From Paractinoplanes abujensis (GTDB taxonomy: Bacteria > Actinomycetota > Actinomycetes > Mycobacteriales > Micromonosporaceae): 64,000 nucleotides of DNA. The stretch covers positions 5,208,001 through 5,272,000 of the forward strand of contig NZ_JACHMF010000001.1 in assembly GCF_014204895.1 (NCBI RefSeq), read 5' to 3'. Numbering within the stretch: the first letter of the stretch is position 1; every line of letters begins with the position of its first letter. A program made the position numbers and the translations under genes. The notes beneath the pieces are model-generated. The model was not told the origin of the DNA. It saw nothing but the letters and a program-made list of their open reading frames with translations, and searched no databases. Of this stretch, positions 51,166 to 60,404 are shown piece after piece.

Positions 51166-52356
51166 TTAGACCCGCTCCAGGGCCGGTTCCACGGCGGTCC
51201 ACTGGGCGGTTTCGGCCGAGCGGCTGACCGCGTCCAGCACCAGTTGCACCTGCAGCGCGTCGGCGAACGACGGCGTGGGCTGCTGCCCGGTGGCGATGGC
51301 TTCGATCAGGTCGCGGACCTCGTGGGTGAACGTGTGCTCGTAGCCGATGCCGTGGCCGGGCGGCCACCACGCCCCGATGTACGGGTGGTCGGCCTCGGTG
51401 ACCAGGATGCGGCTGAAGCCCTGTTCGGCCGAGGGCAGCGCGGCGTCGTAGAACTCGAGCTCGTTCTGCCGTTCGAAGTCGAACGCGAGCGAGCCGAGTG
51501 AGCCGTTGAGCTCGACCCGCAGCGCGTTCTTGCGGCCGGTCGCGAAGCGGGTCGCCTCGTACGTGGCCACAGCTCCCCCGTCGAGCCTGGCCAGGAACAG
51601 CGCCGCGTCGTCGACCGTGACGTCGCCCAGCCCGCTGCCGTCGTTGGCCGCGGACGCGGACAGCCCGGCCGACTCGGCGGTCAGCGGCCGCTGCTTGACG
51701 AACGTCTCGGTGAGGGCCGACACCGTGGAGATCGACTGACCGGTGACGAACTGGGTCAGGTCGATGATGTGGGCGCCGATGTCGCCCAGTGCCCCCGAGC
51801 CCGCCAGTTCCTTGCGCAGGCGCCAGACCAGCGGGAACGACGGGTCGACGATCCAGTCCTGCAGGTACTGGGCGCGGACGTGCCGGATCGTGCCGATGCG
51901 CCCTTCCTGCACCAGCTGCCGCATGAGTGCCACGGCGGGCACCCGGCGGTAGTTGAAGCCGCACATCGCGAGCACACCGGAGGTGGCGGCTTGGGCCGCG
52001 GCCGCCGCCATGTCCCGCGCCTCGGCCACCGAGTTGGCCAGCGGTTTCTCGCACAGCACGTGTTTGCCCGCGGCCAGCGCGGCCAGGGCGATCTCGGCGT
52101 GGGTGTCACCCGGCGTGCAGATGTCGATCAGGTCGATGTCGTCCCGTTCGATCAGCGAGCGCCAGTCAGTGGTGTGCTCGTCCCAGCCGAGTTTCGCGGC
52201 GGCGGCCGCCACCCCTTCCGGGGAGCGGCCGCTGACCGCGGTCATCCGTGCCGACAGCGGCAGGTCGAAGGCGCGGTTGACGGTGCGCCACGCCGTTGAG
52301 TGCGCGGCTCCCATGAACGCGTAGCCGACCATGCCGACCCGCAGCTGTTCCGACAT
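51166..52356 (-). CDS. Gfo/Idh/MocA-family sugar dehydrogenase
   Basis: 396 aa. VGMVGYAFMGAAHSTAW binds NAD(P), VLCEKPLANS holds the catalytic Lys (EKP), and ALGDIGAHIIDLTQF the conserved Asp/His pair. It oxidises a polyol or sugar such as inositol or a rare hexose. Last gene of a five-gene operon beginning with the ROK regulator; the substrate is probably the one that the ABC transporter imports. Confidence 0.9.
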   Translation of the reverse strand: MSEQLRVGMVGYAFMGAAHSTAWRTVNRAFDLPLSARMTAVSGRSPEGVAAAAAKLGWDEHTTDWRSLIERDDIDLIDICTPGDTHAEIALAALAAGKHVLCEKPLANSVAEARDMAAAAAQAATSGVLAMCGFNYRRVPAVALMRQLVQEGRIGTIRHVRAQYLQDWIVDPSFPLVWRLRKELAGSGALGDIGAHIIDLTQFVTGQSISTVSALTETFVKQRPLTAESAGLSASAANDGSGLGDVTVDDAALFLARLDGGAVATYEATRFATGRKNALRVELNGSLGSLAFDFERQNELEFYDAALPSAEQGFSRILVTEADHPYIGAWWPPGHGIGYEHTFTHEVRDLIEAIATGQQPTPSFADALQVQLVLDAVSRSAETAQWTAVEPALERV

Positions 52357-52385
52357 CGAATCTCCTTATCGAAAACCCGGCTCGG

Positions 52386-53432
52386 TCAGAAGCCGAGCTT
52401 GGCGTACGCGTCCGCGTTGTCCTTGGTGATCGTCTCGGAGGCGAGGGTGATCTCCTTGGGCACCTGCAGCTCGACCAGGTCGCTCATGCCCTTGCCCTGC
52501 CCGATGAGCCGGGCCAGCGAGATGGCCGAGGACGCCATCGACGGGCTGTAGGTAACGGTCGCCTTGAGCACCGAGTTGTCGGCCTTGATCTGGTCGATCG
52601 CGGCCTTCGAGCCGGCCCCGCCGACCATGAAGAACTCGCTGCGGTTGGTCTGCTTGATCGCGGCCAGCACGCCGATGCCCTGGTCGTCGTCGTGGTTCCA
52701 GAGCGCGTCCATCTTGGGCAGCGCCTGCAGCAGCGCGGTGGCGGCGGCCTGGCCGGAGTCGGCGGTGAACTCGGCCGGGCGGCGGTTGGCCACCTTGAAC
52801 CCGTACTCGGCCAGCGCGACCTTGAAGCCCTCGCTGCGCTCCTGGGTCAGCTCCAGCGAGTCGATCCCCGGGATCTCGCCGATGATCGGGTTGGCCACGT
52901 TCTTGGCCTTGAGCTGGTCGCCGATGTAGTGGCCGGCGGCCAGGCCCATGCCGTAGTTGTCGCCCTTGATCTGCAGCCGGAAGGCGGCCTGGGACGGGAA
53001 CGCCCGGTCCAGGTTGATCACCGGGATGCCGGCCTTCATGGCCTCGAGGCCGGCCGAGTCGAGCTCCTTGCCGTCGTGCGGCAGCATCACGATCACGCTG
53101 GGCTTCTGGGCCACCAGGGTCGAGATGGCGGCGCGCTGGGCGGCCGCGTCGGCGCCGGCCTCGACGGCCTTGAACTCGACGTCGGTGTACGCCGCGGCCT
53201 GGGCCTTGGCGTTGTTGGTGATCGCGGCGATCCAGCCGTGGTCGGCGGCCGGGGCGCTGAACCCGATGACGACCTTCTCACCGGCCGCGGCGTTGGGGTT
53301 GGCGCTCGCGTCGGTGTTGGTGTTCACCTGCGCCGTGTTGTCGGGTTCGTTGCTGGTGCAGGCGGTGAGGAGGGCGCCGGCGCCGACGGCCGCGCCGCCG
53401 AACAGAATGCGCCTACGGGACAAAGCGGACAT
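52386..53432 (-). CDS. Sugar ABC transporter, substrate-binding lipoprotein (RbsB type)
   Basis: 348 aa. SALSRRRILFGGAAVGAGALL is a Tat-like signal and LTAC a lipobox with Cys25, so it is a Tat-exported lipoprotein. The body fits periplasmic binding protein type 4: VIGFSAPAADHGWIAAITNN, PHDGKELDSAG, NLDRAFPSQ, IPGIDSLELTQERSEGF and WNHDDDQGIGVLAA. Such proteins bind ribose, xylose, inositol or similar. Confidence 0.92.
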   Translation of the reverse strand: MSALSRRRILFGGAAVGAGALLTACTSNEPDNTAQVNTNTDASANPNAAAGEKVVIGFSAPAADHGWIAAITNNAKAQAAAYTDVEFKAVEAGADAAAQRAAISTLVAQKPSVIVMLPHDGKELDSAGLEAMKAGIPVINLDRAFPSQAAFRLQIKGDNYGMGLAAGHYIGDQLKAKNVANPIIGEIPGIDSLELTQERSEGFKVALAEYGFKVANRRPAEFTADSGQAAATALLQALPKMDALWNHDDDQGIGVLAAIKQTNRSEFFMVGGAGSKAAIDQIKADNSVLKATVTYSPSMASSAISLARLIGQGKGMSDLVELQVPKEITLASETITKDNADAYAKLGF

Positions 53433-53480
53433 GATTCCTCCAAGGGGGTACCCGGGCCGAGCAAAGCCGGGCGAAAGAGA

Positions 53481-54497
53481 TCAGCGCTTGAACAATTGAG
53501 TGAGCGATTGGAACCGGAACTGCTGGATCAGGACGGCGGCCACGATGATCCCGCCCTTGACCATGTTCTGAACCTCGGTGGGGAGGTTGTTGATGGCGAA
53601 CAGGTTGGTGATGGTGGAGAAGACCAGCACGCCGAAGAGCGCGCCGACGATGGTGCCGCGGCCACCGCTGAGCAGCGTGCCGCCGATGATCGCAGCGGCG
53701 ATCGCGTCGAGCTCGTACAGGTTCGCCATGGCCGCCTGGGCACTGGTGGCCTGAGAGGTCAGCATGATCGCGGCGATGCCGCAGCACAGGCCGGAGAGCG
53801 CGAACAGCAGCATGGTGTGCCGCTTGACGTTGATGCCGGCGAGCCGGGCCGCCTCGGGGTTACCGCCGACGGCGACCGTGCGTCGCCCGAACGTGGTGCG
53901 GTTGAGCAGCACCCAGCCCGCGATGACGACCAGGGCCAGGATCCACACCAGCAGCGGGATGCCGAGCGGCCGGGTGCTGGCGAGGTCGTTGATGGTGCTG
54001 TTGGTGGAGATCTGCGTCTGTTTGCCGGAGATCTGGGCGGCCAGGCCCCGCGCCGCCACCATCATCGCCAGTGTCGCGATGAAGGAAACCAGTTTCCCGT
54101 ACGCGATGAGGACGCCGTTGACGAGCCCGACGACGGTCCCCACGACGATCGCCGTGAAGATCATGCCGCCGGCCCCGTAGCTCTGGGTGGCCAGGGTCGT
54201 GGACCACACCCCGGCGATGGCGACGATGGCGCCGACCGACAGGTCGATGCCGCCCCCGATGATCACGAAGGTCATGCCCACCGTGACCACGCCGATCGCC
54301 GACGCCTGCTGCAGGATCGTCAGGAAGTTGTTCTTGACCCAGGTCGGGTCGCTGTAGAGGTCGGGCTTCGTGGCGATGCCGACGATGATCAGGAGGATCA
54401 GCACACCGACGAGACCCAGATTCCTCAGGGTGTTCTCGTCGAGCTTGCGGCGTTGCTGCTTGGCGGGCGCCTCAGGGGGCGCCGTCTGGGTTGTCAT
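53481..54497 (-). CDS. Sugar ABC transporter, permease (RbsC type)
   Basis: 338 aa, about nine membrane segments after a 25-residue cytoplasmic start (ends with TQLFKR). [28 protein letters not shown] is the RbsC/XylH signature (partial), and [23 protein letters not shown] the second conserved stretch. Its start overlaps the ATPase gene's stop by four bases. Confidence 0.92.
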   Translation of the reverse strand: MTTQTAPPEAPAKQQRRKLDENTLRNLGLVGVLILLIIVGIATKPDLYSDPTWVKNNFLTILQQASAIGVVTVGMTFVIIGGGIDLSVGAIVAIAGVWSTTLATQSYGAGGMIFTAIVVGTVVGLVNGVLIAYGKLVSFIATLAMMVAARGLAAQISGKQTQISTNSTINDLASTRPLGIPLLVWILALVVIAGWVLLNRTTFGRRTVAVGGNPEAARLAGINVKRHTMLLFALSGLCCGIAAIMLTSQATSAQAAMANLYELDAIAAAIIGGTLLSGGRGTIVGALFGVLVFSTITNLFAINNLPTEVQNMVKGGIIVAAVLIQQFRFQSLTQLFKR

Positions 54498-56101
54498 GCT
54501 GGCTCCCCTTCCAGAATGGACTCAGTCGTGAGCGAACCCGACATCACAAGGTCGAGAACGGTGTCCTCGTCGATCTCGGGCGCCGGCGCCTCTCGGATGA
54601 TCCGGCCCTCCCGCATGACCAGCACGCGGTCGGACAGGCCGAGCACCTCGGGCACCTCGCTCGACACGAGCAGCACCCCGACGCCACGTTTGGCCAGGTC
54701 CTGAATGACCTGATAGAGCTCGGCCCGGGCGCCGACGTCGACGCCGCGGGTGGGCTCGTCGAGCAGCAGCAACTTGGTGTCGTCGAGCAGCCAGCGCCCG
54801 ACCACCACCTTTTGCTGGTTTCCCCCGGAGAGCGTGCGCACCGGGCGGTTGACGTCGCGCGGCCGCAGTTCGAGCAGGTCGGCCGTCTTCTCGGCGGCCT
54901 TGCGCTCGCCGCCCGCGTCGGTGAAGCCCGCCTTGGCGAAGCCGCTGAACGACGCGAGAGTCATGTTCTTGTAGATCGGCTCGTCGAGCAGCAGCGCCTG
55001 GCTCTTGCGTTCCTCGGGCGCCATGCCCATGCCGTTGCGGACGGCCCGGCCGACGCCGGTGATCCGGTGGCCGTCGAGGGTCACCGTGCCCGAGTCGGCG
55101 CGGCGGGCACCGAAGATCGTCTCCAGCAGCTCGGAGCGGCCGGAGCCGACCAGGCCGGCGATGCCGACGATCTCGCCCGGCGCGACGGTGAGGCTGGCTT
55201 CGGCGAACTCGCCCTTGCGGCTCAGCCCCTCCACGACCAGCAGCGGCTCACTCGCGTCGAGGGTGCGGCGCGGCGGGAAGACGTACTCGATGGACCGGCC
55301 GGTCATGCGGCTCACCAGGTCACGCGTCGGTGTGCTGCGGGCCGGCAGGTTGGCCGCGGTGGTGCGGCCGTCCTTGAGCACCGTCACCCGGTCGCCGATC
55401 TCGCGGATCTCCTCGAGCCGGTGCGAGATGTAGATGACCGCGATTCCCTGGGCCGTGAGCCCCCGGATGATGTGGAACAGATTGTCCACTTCGTCATGAG
55501 CGAGCACAGCGCTGGGCTCGTCCATGACGATCAGCTTGGCGTCGTGCGAGAGCGCGCGGGCCATGCTGACGATCTGTTTGCCGGCCGCGGGCAGGTCCCG
55601 CACGAGGGTGCGTGGCGGGATCTCCGGGTGGCCCAGGCGGGACAGGATCTCGCGGGTCTTCTGGGCCGTCGACCGCCGGCGGGTGAAGCCGAAGCGGGTG
55701 TCCTCGTGGCCCAGGAAGGCGTTTTCGGCCACCGACAGGTCGTCGACGAGGTCGAGTTCCTGATAGATGGTGGCGATGCCGGCCCGCATGGCGGCCTGCG
55801 GGTTGGCCGGGGCGAACGGCTCGCCGAGCCAGGTGATCTCGCCGCCGTCGGCGTGATGCACCCCGGCCAGTGTCTTGATCAGGGTGGACTTGCCGGCGCC
55901 GTTCTGCCCGAGCAGGCAGTGCACCTCACCCGCGCGCACCTCGAGCTGCACGCCGTCGAGAGCCCGTACGCCGGGGAAGGTCTTCACCACATCGGTCAGG
56001 CGCAGCACCACGTCGTGCGGGCCGTCGCCGTCGTTCTGCTCCGGCGGCGCCGGCACTTGGTCGTCGGATTTGAGGTCTTCACGCGGGGCGGGAATGGTCA
56101 T
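54494..56101 (-). CDS. Sugar ABC transporter, double ATPase (RbsA/MglA type)
   Basis: 535 aa with two ATP-binding domains. The first has GQNGAGKSTLIKTLAGVH and VMDEPSAVLAHDEV (with a degenerate signature VRDLPAAGKQIVSMARAL); the second has GIAGLVGSGRSELLETIF, TLSGGNQQKVVVGRWL and LLLDEPTRGVDVGAR. The second Walker A lacks the Lys (GLVGSGRSE), as usual for RbsA-type second domains. The start overlaps the ROK gene's stop. Confidence 0.93.
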   Translation of the reverse strand: MTIPAPREDLKSDDQVPAPPEQNDGDGPHDVVLRLTDVVKTFPGVRALDGVQLEVRAGEVHCLLGQNGAGKSTLIKTLAGVHHADGGEITWLGEPFAPANPQAAMRAGIATIYQELDLVDDLSVAENAFLGHEDTRFGFTRRRSTAQKTREILSRLGHPEIPPRTLVRDLPAAGKQIVSMARALSHDAKLIVMDEPSAVLAHDEVDNLFHIIRGLTAQGIAVIYISHRLEEIREIGDRVTVLKDGRTTAANLPARSTPTRDLVSRMTGRSIEYVFPPRRTLDASEPLLVVEGLSRKGEFAEASLTVAPGEIVGIAGLVGSGRSELLETIFGARRADSGTVTLDGHRITGVGRAVRNGMGMAPEERKSQALLLDEPIYKNMTLASFSGFAKAGFTDAGGERKAAEKTADLLELRPRDVNRPVRTLSGGNQQKVVVGRWLLDDTKLLLLDEPTRGVDVGARAELYQVIQDLAKRGVGVLLVSSEVPEVLGLSDRVLVMREGRIIREAPAPEIDEDTVLDLVMSGSLTTESILEGEPA

Positions 56102-57324
56102 GATGCCTGCTCGAAAGCCGTGTCGCTGGCCAGCACGGCGGCACCGGTGACACCGGCCCGGCTGCCCAGCTCCGAAAGGACAACGGGAAGGTTGCCGGTG
56201 GCCAGGGGCAGCGACCGGCGGTAGACCACACTGCGGATCTCGGCGAGCAGCACGTGGCCCAGCAGGGCCAGGCCCCCGCCGATGACAATCATCGAAGGGT
56301 TGGAGAAGGAGACCAGCGTGGCCAGCACACCGCCGACGCGGCGGCCGCCCTCGCGGATCAGGCGGATGCAGGTGACGTCGCCCTCGGCGGCGCCGTCGGC
56401 GACATCGCGGGCGGTGATCGTGACGACGGGCTCGGACTGGTCGTCGTCGCTCTGACTCTCGGCCAGGCTCAGCGCGGCGGCGAGCCGCTCGGCCAGGGCC
56501 GGCGACTCACCCGAGCGGGCCGCCGCGATGGCGTCGCGGCCCAGGGCGAAGCCGCTGAACAACGCCTCCAGGCAGCCGGTGTTGCCGCACGAACAGACCG
56601 GTCCGTTCGCGTCGACCTGGATGTGCCCGATGTCGCCCGCGCAGCCGTCGACCCCGCGATAGACAGTGCCGCCCAGGTGGATGCCGCAGCCGATGCCCGT
56701 ACCGATCTTGACGAAGAGGAAGTCGTCGACGGAGTGCGCGACCCCGCCGTGCCGTTCGCCGATCGCCATGATGTTCACGTCGTTGTCGACGACGGCCGGG
56801 CAGCCGTGCTCCCGGGCCAGCAACTCCCGTACGGGATACCTGTCCCAGCCCGGCATGATGGGGGGCGACACCGGGACGCCGTCGCGGAAGCTCACCGGGC
56901 CGGGAACACCGATGCCGACCGCGTCGAGCCGCTCGTAAGCCCCGTCGGTGCGAGCCTTGTGCAGCAGCTCATTGACCCGTTGCAGTATGGTCCGCGGCCC
57001 CGAGCGGATGTCGGCCGACTCGCGGTAGGTCGCGACCGGCTCCAGCCGCCCGTTCGTGACCTCTATGTCGATCGAGCTGGCGCCCAGGTCGACGGCGGCG
57101 AAACGGAGTCGGGGGTCGAGCTCGACCAGCGTCGACCGGCGGCCACCACGCGAGGCGGCCATGCCGGCTTCGGCGATGAGACCCGCCGCGACGAGCCGCT
57201 CGACCTCGGCCAGCAGGCGCGGGCGAGTCAGCTCGAGACGATCTCCCAGCTCGGCCCGCGACACCGGTCCCTCGTCGCGCAGCAGGCGCAAGACCCGCAG
57301 ATGGGGAGCATCGGCGTCGTGCAC
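56098..57324 (-). CDS. ROK-family transcriptional regulator
   Basis: 408 aa. An N-terminal winged helix (LRVLRLLRDEGPVSRAELGDRLELTRPRLLAEVERL, quoted in part) precedes a ROK domain: AVDLGASSIDIEVTNG, GIGVPGPVSF, VVDNDVNIMAIGE and zinc motif CSCGNTGCLEAL (Cys x Cys ... Cys). It regulates the sugar operon and heads it. The likely operator is the inverted repeat at 57429. Confidence 0.93.
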   Translation of the reverse strand: MHDADAPHLRVLRLLRDEGPVSRAELGDRLELTRPRLLAEVERLVAAGLIAEAGMAASRGGRRSTLVELDPRLRFAAVDLGASSIDIEVTNGRLEPVATYRESADIRSGPRTILQRVNELLHKARTDGAYERLDAVGIGVPGPVSFRDGVPVSPPIMPGWDRYPVRELLAREHGCPAVVDNDVNIMAIGERHGGVAHSVDDFLFVKIGTGIGCGIHLGGTVYRGVDGCAGDIGHIQVDANGPVCSCGNTGCLEALFSGFALGRDAIAAARSGESPALAERLAAALSLAESQSDDDQSEPVVTITARDVADGAAEGDVTCIRLIREGGRRVGGVLATLVSFSNPSMIVIGGGLALLGHVLLAEIRSVVYRRSLPLATGNLPVVLSELGSRAGVTGAAVLASDTAFEQAS

Positions 57325-57428
57325 AAATACCTCCGGAGGCGCTTAACACCGGGGTAACCCCTCGGTGTCGTGCCCGTCACAGTAGGCGCGTTGTGCCGTG
57401 AGAGTCCATACCTTCTTGAAGATCATCG

Positions 57429-57458
57429 CCAACTTTTGTCTATTGGAGCAAAAGTTGG
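57429..57458. promoter_or_regulatory. Inverted repeat, likely ROK operator
   Basis: CCAACTTTTG (57429-57438) and CAAAAGTTGG (57449-57458): perfect 10-base arms around a 10-base A/T-rich centre. Arms and spacing recall ROK operators such as XylR and NagC sites. It lies 105 bases upstream of the ROK start, in the promoter area of the sugar operon. Confidence 0.72.
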
Positions 57459-57508
57459 GTTTGTTATCGGCCGTTGACCTAGGTGTGTTTCGCGCGCCGG
57501 ACACGCTT

Positions 57509-57541
57509 GAGCCCCCGGCCACTGGCGTGGACCGGGGGCTC
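57509..57541 (-). terminator. Terminator after the BrkB/YihY gene
   Basis: GAGCCCCCGG (57509-57518) and CCGGGGGCTC (57532-57541): a perfect 10-base stem with a 13-base loop, 13 bases after the stop of the gene at 57554. Confidence 0.78.
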
Positions 57542-57553
57542 GAAAACGCGCGG

Positions 57554-58663
57554 TCAGTTCGTGCTCAGACCCTGTTCGCTACCCTTCTTGATCTTGCGGT
57601 CGTCGCGCAGCTCCAGGAACGGCTCGTCCGACGGGTCGTGACCGGCCGCGATGGCCCGGCCCCGTTCCAGCTCGGCGTCAAGCTCCGCACCCAGCAGGAT
57701 GGCGATGTTGGAGATCCACAGCCAGACCAGGAAGGCGATGACACCACCCAGGGTCCCGTACGTCTTGTCGTAGTTGGCGAAGTTGCCCAGGTAGATCGCG
57801 AACCCGGCCGAAGCCACCAGCCACAGCACCACGGCGAAGATGCCGCCCGGGCTGACCCAGCGGAAACCGCCGGTCTTGGCGTTCGGCGACGCCCAGTAGA
57901 GGATCGCGAACATCAGGCTGACCAGCATGATCAGCACCGGCCACTTGGCGATGCTCCACGTCGTCACGGCCGCGTCACCCAGACCGATCCGGTCGCCGAC
58001 CACCTGGGCCAGGTCGCCGGTGAAGATGACGATGAACGCGGAGAGGATCAGCATGATGCCGATGACCGCGGTGACGCCGACCCGGATCGGCAGCGTCTTC
58101 CAGATCGGGCGGCCCTCGGGCACGTCGTAGACAGCGTTCGAGGCGCGCATGAAGGCCGCCACGTAACCCGAGGCCGACCAGAACGCCAGGACCAGACCGA
58201 TGATCGCGGCGAAGCCGGCGCCGCCGGTGCCCTTGACCTGGTCCAGCACGGTGCCGACCAGGTTCTCGATCTGGTCGTTGTTAGCGATCTCGCTGACCGT
58301 GTCCTTGACGGTCTCCTGACCGTTGTCGCTGAGCAGGCCGAGAATCGACACCAGAACGACGGCACCAGGGAAGATCGACAGCACGCCGTAGTAGGTGAGC
58401 GCGGCCGCCCAGTCGGAGACGTTGTCCTCCGAGAACTGCTTGAACGTGCGCTTCACCGCGGCGAACAGGCCCTTGCCCTTGAGCTCGGCCGGGCTGTCCG
58501 GTCCGGCGTCGGGTGACGGCGCGGAGAGGTCGTTCTTCTTGTCCTCGCCCGTACGGGTGCTCGCGGCCGCCGCCACGTCGTAGTCCTCGGCGCCCTTGCC
58601 GCGCGCCCTGTCGGCGTCGGGAGCGCCCGCCTTCTCGTCGTCGTGCTTGTGGCGCAGCTTCAT
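57554..58663 (-). CDS. YihY/BrkB-family inner membrane protein
   Basis: 369 aa from the ATG at 58663 (GGAGGA before it). The first 75 residues are charged and disordered; then FKQFSEDNVSDWAAALTYYGVLSIFPGAVVL, the first helix of the family (quoted in part), and five more membrane segments (FWSASGYVAAFMRASNAVYDV, GGIFAVVLWLVASAGFAIYL, LIWLW-like FLVWLWISNIAILLGAELDAEL). The role is not settled; it is annotated at times as an RNase BN-like protein, which is obsolete. Confidence 0.9.
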   Translation of the reverse strand: MKLRHKHDDEKAGAPDADRARGKGAEDYDVAAAASTRTGEDKKNDLSAPSPDAGPDSPAELKGKGLFAAVKRTFKQFSEDNVSDWAAALTYYGVLSIFPGAVVLVSILGLLSDNGQETVKDTVSEIANNDQIENLVGTVLDQVKGTGGAGFAAIIGLVLAFWSASGYVAAFMRASNAVYDVPEGRPIWKTLPIRVGVTAVIGIMLILSAFIVIFTGDLAQVVGDRIGLGDAAVTTWSIAKWPVLIMLVSLMFAILYWASPNAKTGGFRWVSPGGIFAVVLWLVASAGFAIYLGNFANYDKTYGTLGGVIAFLVWLWISNIAILLGAELDAELERGRAIAAGHDPSDEPFLELRDDRKIKKGSEQGLSTN

Positions 58664-58833
58664 CGGGTTCCTCCAGGCACACGGTCCTTGATCGGTCCGC
58701 TCCCGTCGCGCCCCGGCACCCCGGCGACGTGCGACAACGACCTGCCCCCGTGATGCCCGCCACGACGCGCCCCTAACCACCTTCTCCCCGTACGGGAACG
58801 CCGCCGTTCACCATCTGCGCCGACCGGGCACCG

Positions 58834-59649
58834 CTATTTACAAAGCTGCTTCTCCATCCGGCGGCCCGCGACGGTCAGGCCGAGCACCATCAGCGCGCAC
58901 AGATAGAGCACATCGAGCAGTTGCAACCAGCCCGTCGTGCCGGTGCTCAGGGCCCGGATCAGATCGACCGAACGGTAAAGCGGAGTGGCCTCGATCAGCC
59001 AGCGCACGACGGCCGGGTAGGCCGTGGGCGGGACGAACGTGCCCGAGAACAGGAACAGGGCGAACTGGCCGGCCGCGATCAGGTCGAAATCCTGCCAGCT
59101 GCGGATGATCGTGGCGACGGCCATGCCCAGCGCGCCGAAGGCCAGGCCCACCAGCAGCGTCGCGGGCAGCATGACCAGCGCACGCGACCACGTGGTGAGG
59201 CCCATCAGCGTCATGATGACCACGAACGCGGCCGAGTAGATCACGCCACGGACCATCGCCCAGGCCAGCTCGCCCAGCGCGATCTCGATGGGCCGCACGG
59301 GGGTGGCCAGAATGCCCTCGTACAGCCGGACGAATTTCATCTTGCCGAAGAAGTTGAACGTCGTCTCGGCCAGCGCGCCCGTCATGGCCGACGCCGCGAG
59401 CATGGCCGGGGCCACGAACTCGGCGTAGCCCACCACCTCGCCCCCGGGCAGCGTGATGTCGCCGATCAGCGCGCCCACGCCGACGCCGATCGAGAACAGG
59501 TAGAGCACCGGCTCGAGGAAGCCGGACACCATGACCACCCAGTACGCCGAGCGCAACGTCGAGATGTTGCGCTCGGTCACGGAGGCCGCGCGGCGCCCCG
59601 TGCCCTCGAAGGAGAGCAGCCGCGGCATCACCAGACTCACCACGATCAC
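58834..59649 (-). CDS. ABC-2 type permease (NodJ/DrrB-like), second subunit
   Basis: About 271 aa from a GTG at 59649 that overlaps the upstream stop (GTGTGA). Six membrane segments; WVVMVSGFLEPVLYLFSIGVG, SAMTGALAETTFNFFGKMKF and FLFSGTFVPPTAYPAVVRWL are typical of NodJ-like exporters. Downstream partner of a paralogous permease and an ATPase. Export substrate unknown (lipid, glycan or drug). Confidence 0.88.
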   Translation of the reverse strand: MIVVSLVMPRLLSFEGTGRRAASVTERNISTLRSAYWVVMVSGFLEPVLYLFSIGVGVGALIGDITLPGGEVVGYAEFVAPAMLAASAMTGALAETTFNFFGKMKFVRLYEGILATPVRPIEIALGELAWAMVRGVIYSAAFVVIMTLMGLTTWSRALVMLPATLLVGLAFGALGMAVATIIRSWQDFDLIAAGQFALFLFSGTFVPPTAYPAVVRWLIEATPLYRSVDLIRALSTGTTGWLQLLDVLYLCALMVLGLTVAGRRMEKQLCK

Positions 59650-60404
59650 ACCACCAGCCGGCGACGGAAACGGGCGTGGGCCAGCAGCCAGCCGGCGGCA
59701 CACCAGGCCAGCAGCACCGCCACGTGCAGCAAGCCCAGGGCGCCGGGGTCGAGGCCGAGCATCGCGTCGCGGCAGAGCTCGACGCCGTGCCACAACGGAA
59801 ACACGTACGCCACCCAGCGCAGCAGCACCGGCAGCGACTCGACCGGGAAGAACACCCCGGAGAACAGCGACATCGGCAGCACCGCGAACCGCATCAGGAT
59901 GATCAGATAGCTGTCGCTGGTGATGCTGGCCGCGTAGGCCATCGTGGGCGCGGCCGAGGCCATGCCCACGAGCAGCGACACCACCAGGGTCATCGGCGCC
60001 CACCAGGAGTGCAGCGTGCCGAAGGCGGCCGCCACGGCCAGGAAGGCGGCCGCGGTGAGCAGCACCCGGAACAGCATGAAGGCGAGATGACCGCCGATGA
60101 TGTCGGCCACCCGCAGCGGCGCCGCGGCCTGCGCGAAATAGACCTTGAGCCACTCGAAATAGCTCAGCACCGGCCAGGTGGCCTCGCCGAACGCCGCCTG
60201 CATGGCCGTCGACGCGATCAGACCGGGCACGATCCAGTCGATGTAGGGCACCCCGTCGACGCCGCCCCGCACGTAGGCGCCGACCCCGACGCCGAACCCG
60301 AGCAGCGTCAGCAACGGCATGACCAGCGTCGACAGCGCGCTCGAACGCCAGGTGCGGCGATAGTTGACCAGGTGATATTCGAGAACGGAGAGCGTGGCAG
60401 TCAT
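59646..60404 (-). CDS. ABC-2 type permease (NodJ/DrrB-like), first subunit
   Basis: 252 aa. LEYHLVNYRRTWRSSALSTL at the start, TAMQAAFGEATWPVLSYFEW and LFSGVFFPVESLPVLLRWVAYVFPLWHGVEL (partial) show the exporter fold with six membrane segments. It is paralogous to the next gene, so the transporter is a heterodimer in the membrane. Its stop overlaps the next gene's start. Confidence 0.88.
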   Translation of the reverse strand: MTATLSVLEYHLVNYRRTWRSSALSTLVMPLLTLLGFGVGVGAYVRGGVDGVPYIDWIVPGLIASTAMQAAFGEATWPVLSYFEWLKVYFAQAAAPLRVADIIGGHLAFMLFRVLLTAAAFLAVAAAFGTLHSWWAPMTLVVSLLVGMASAAPTMAYAASITSDSYLIILMRFAVLPMSLFSGVFFPVESLPVLLRWVAYVFPLWHGVELCRDAMLGLDPGALGLLHVAVLLAWCAAGWLLAHARFRRRLVV

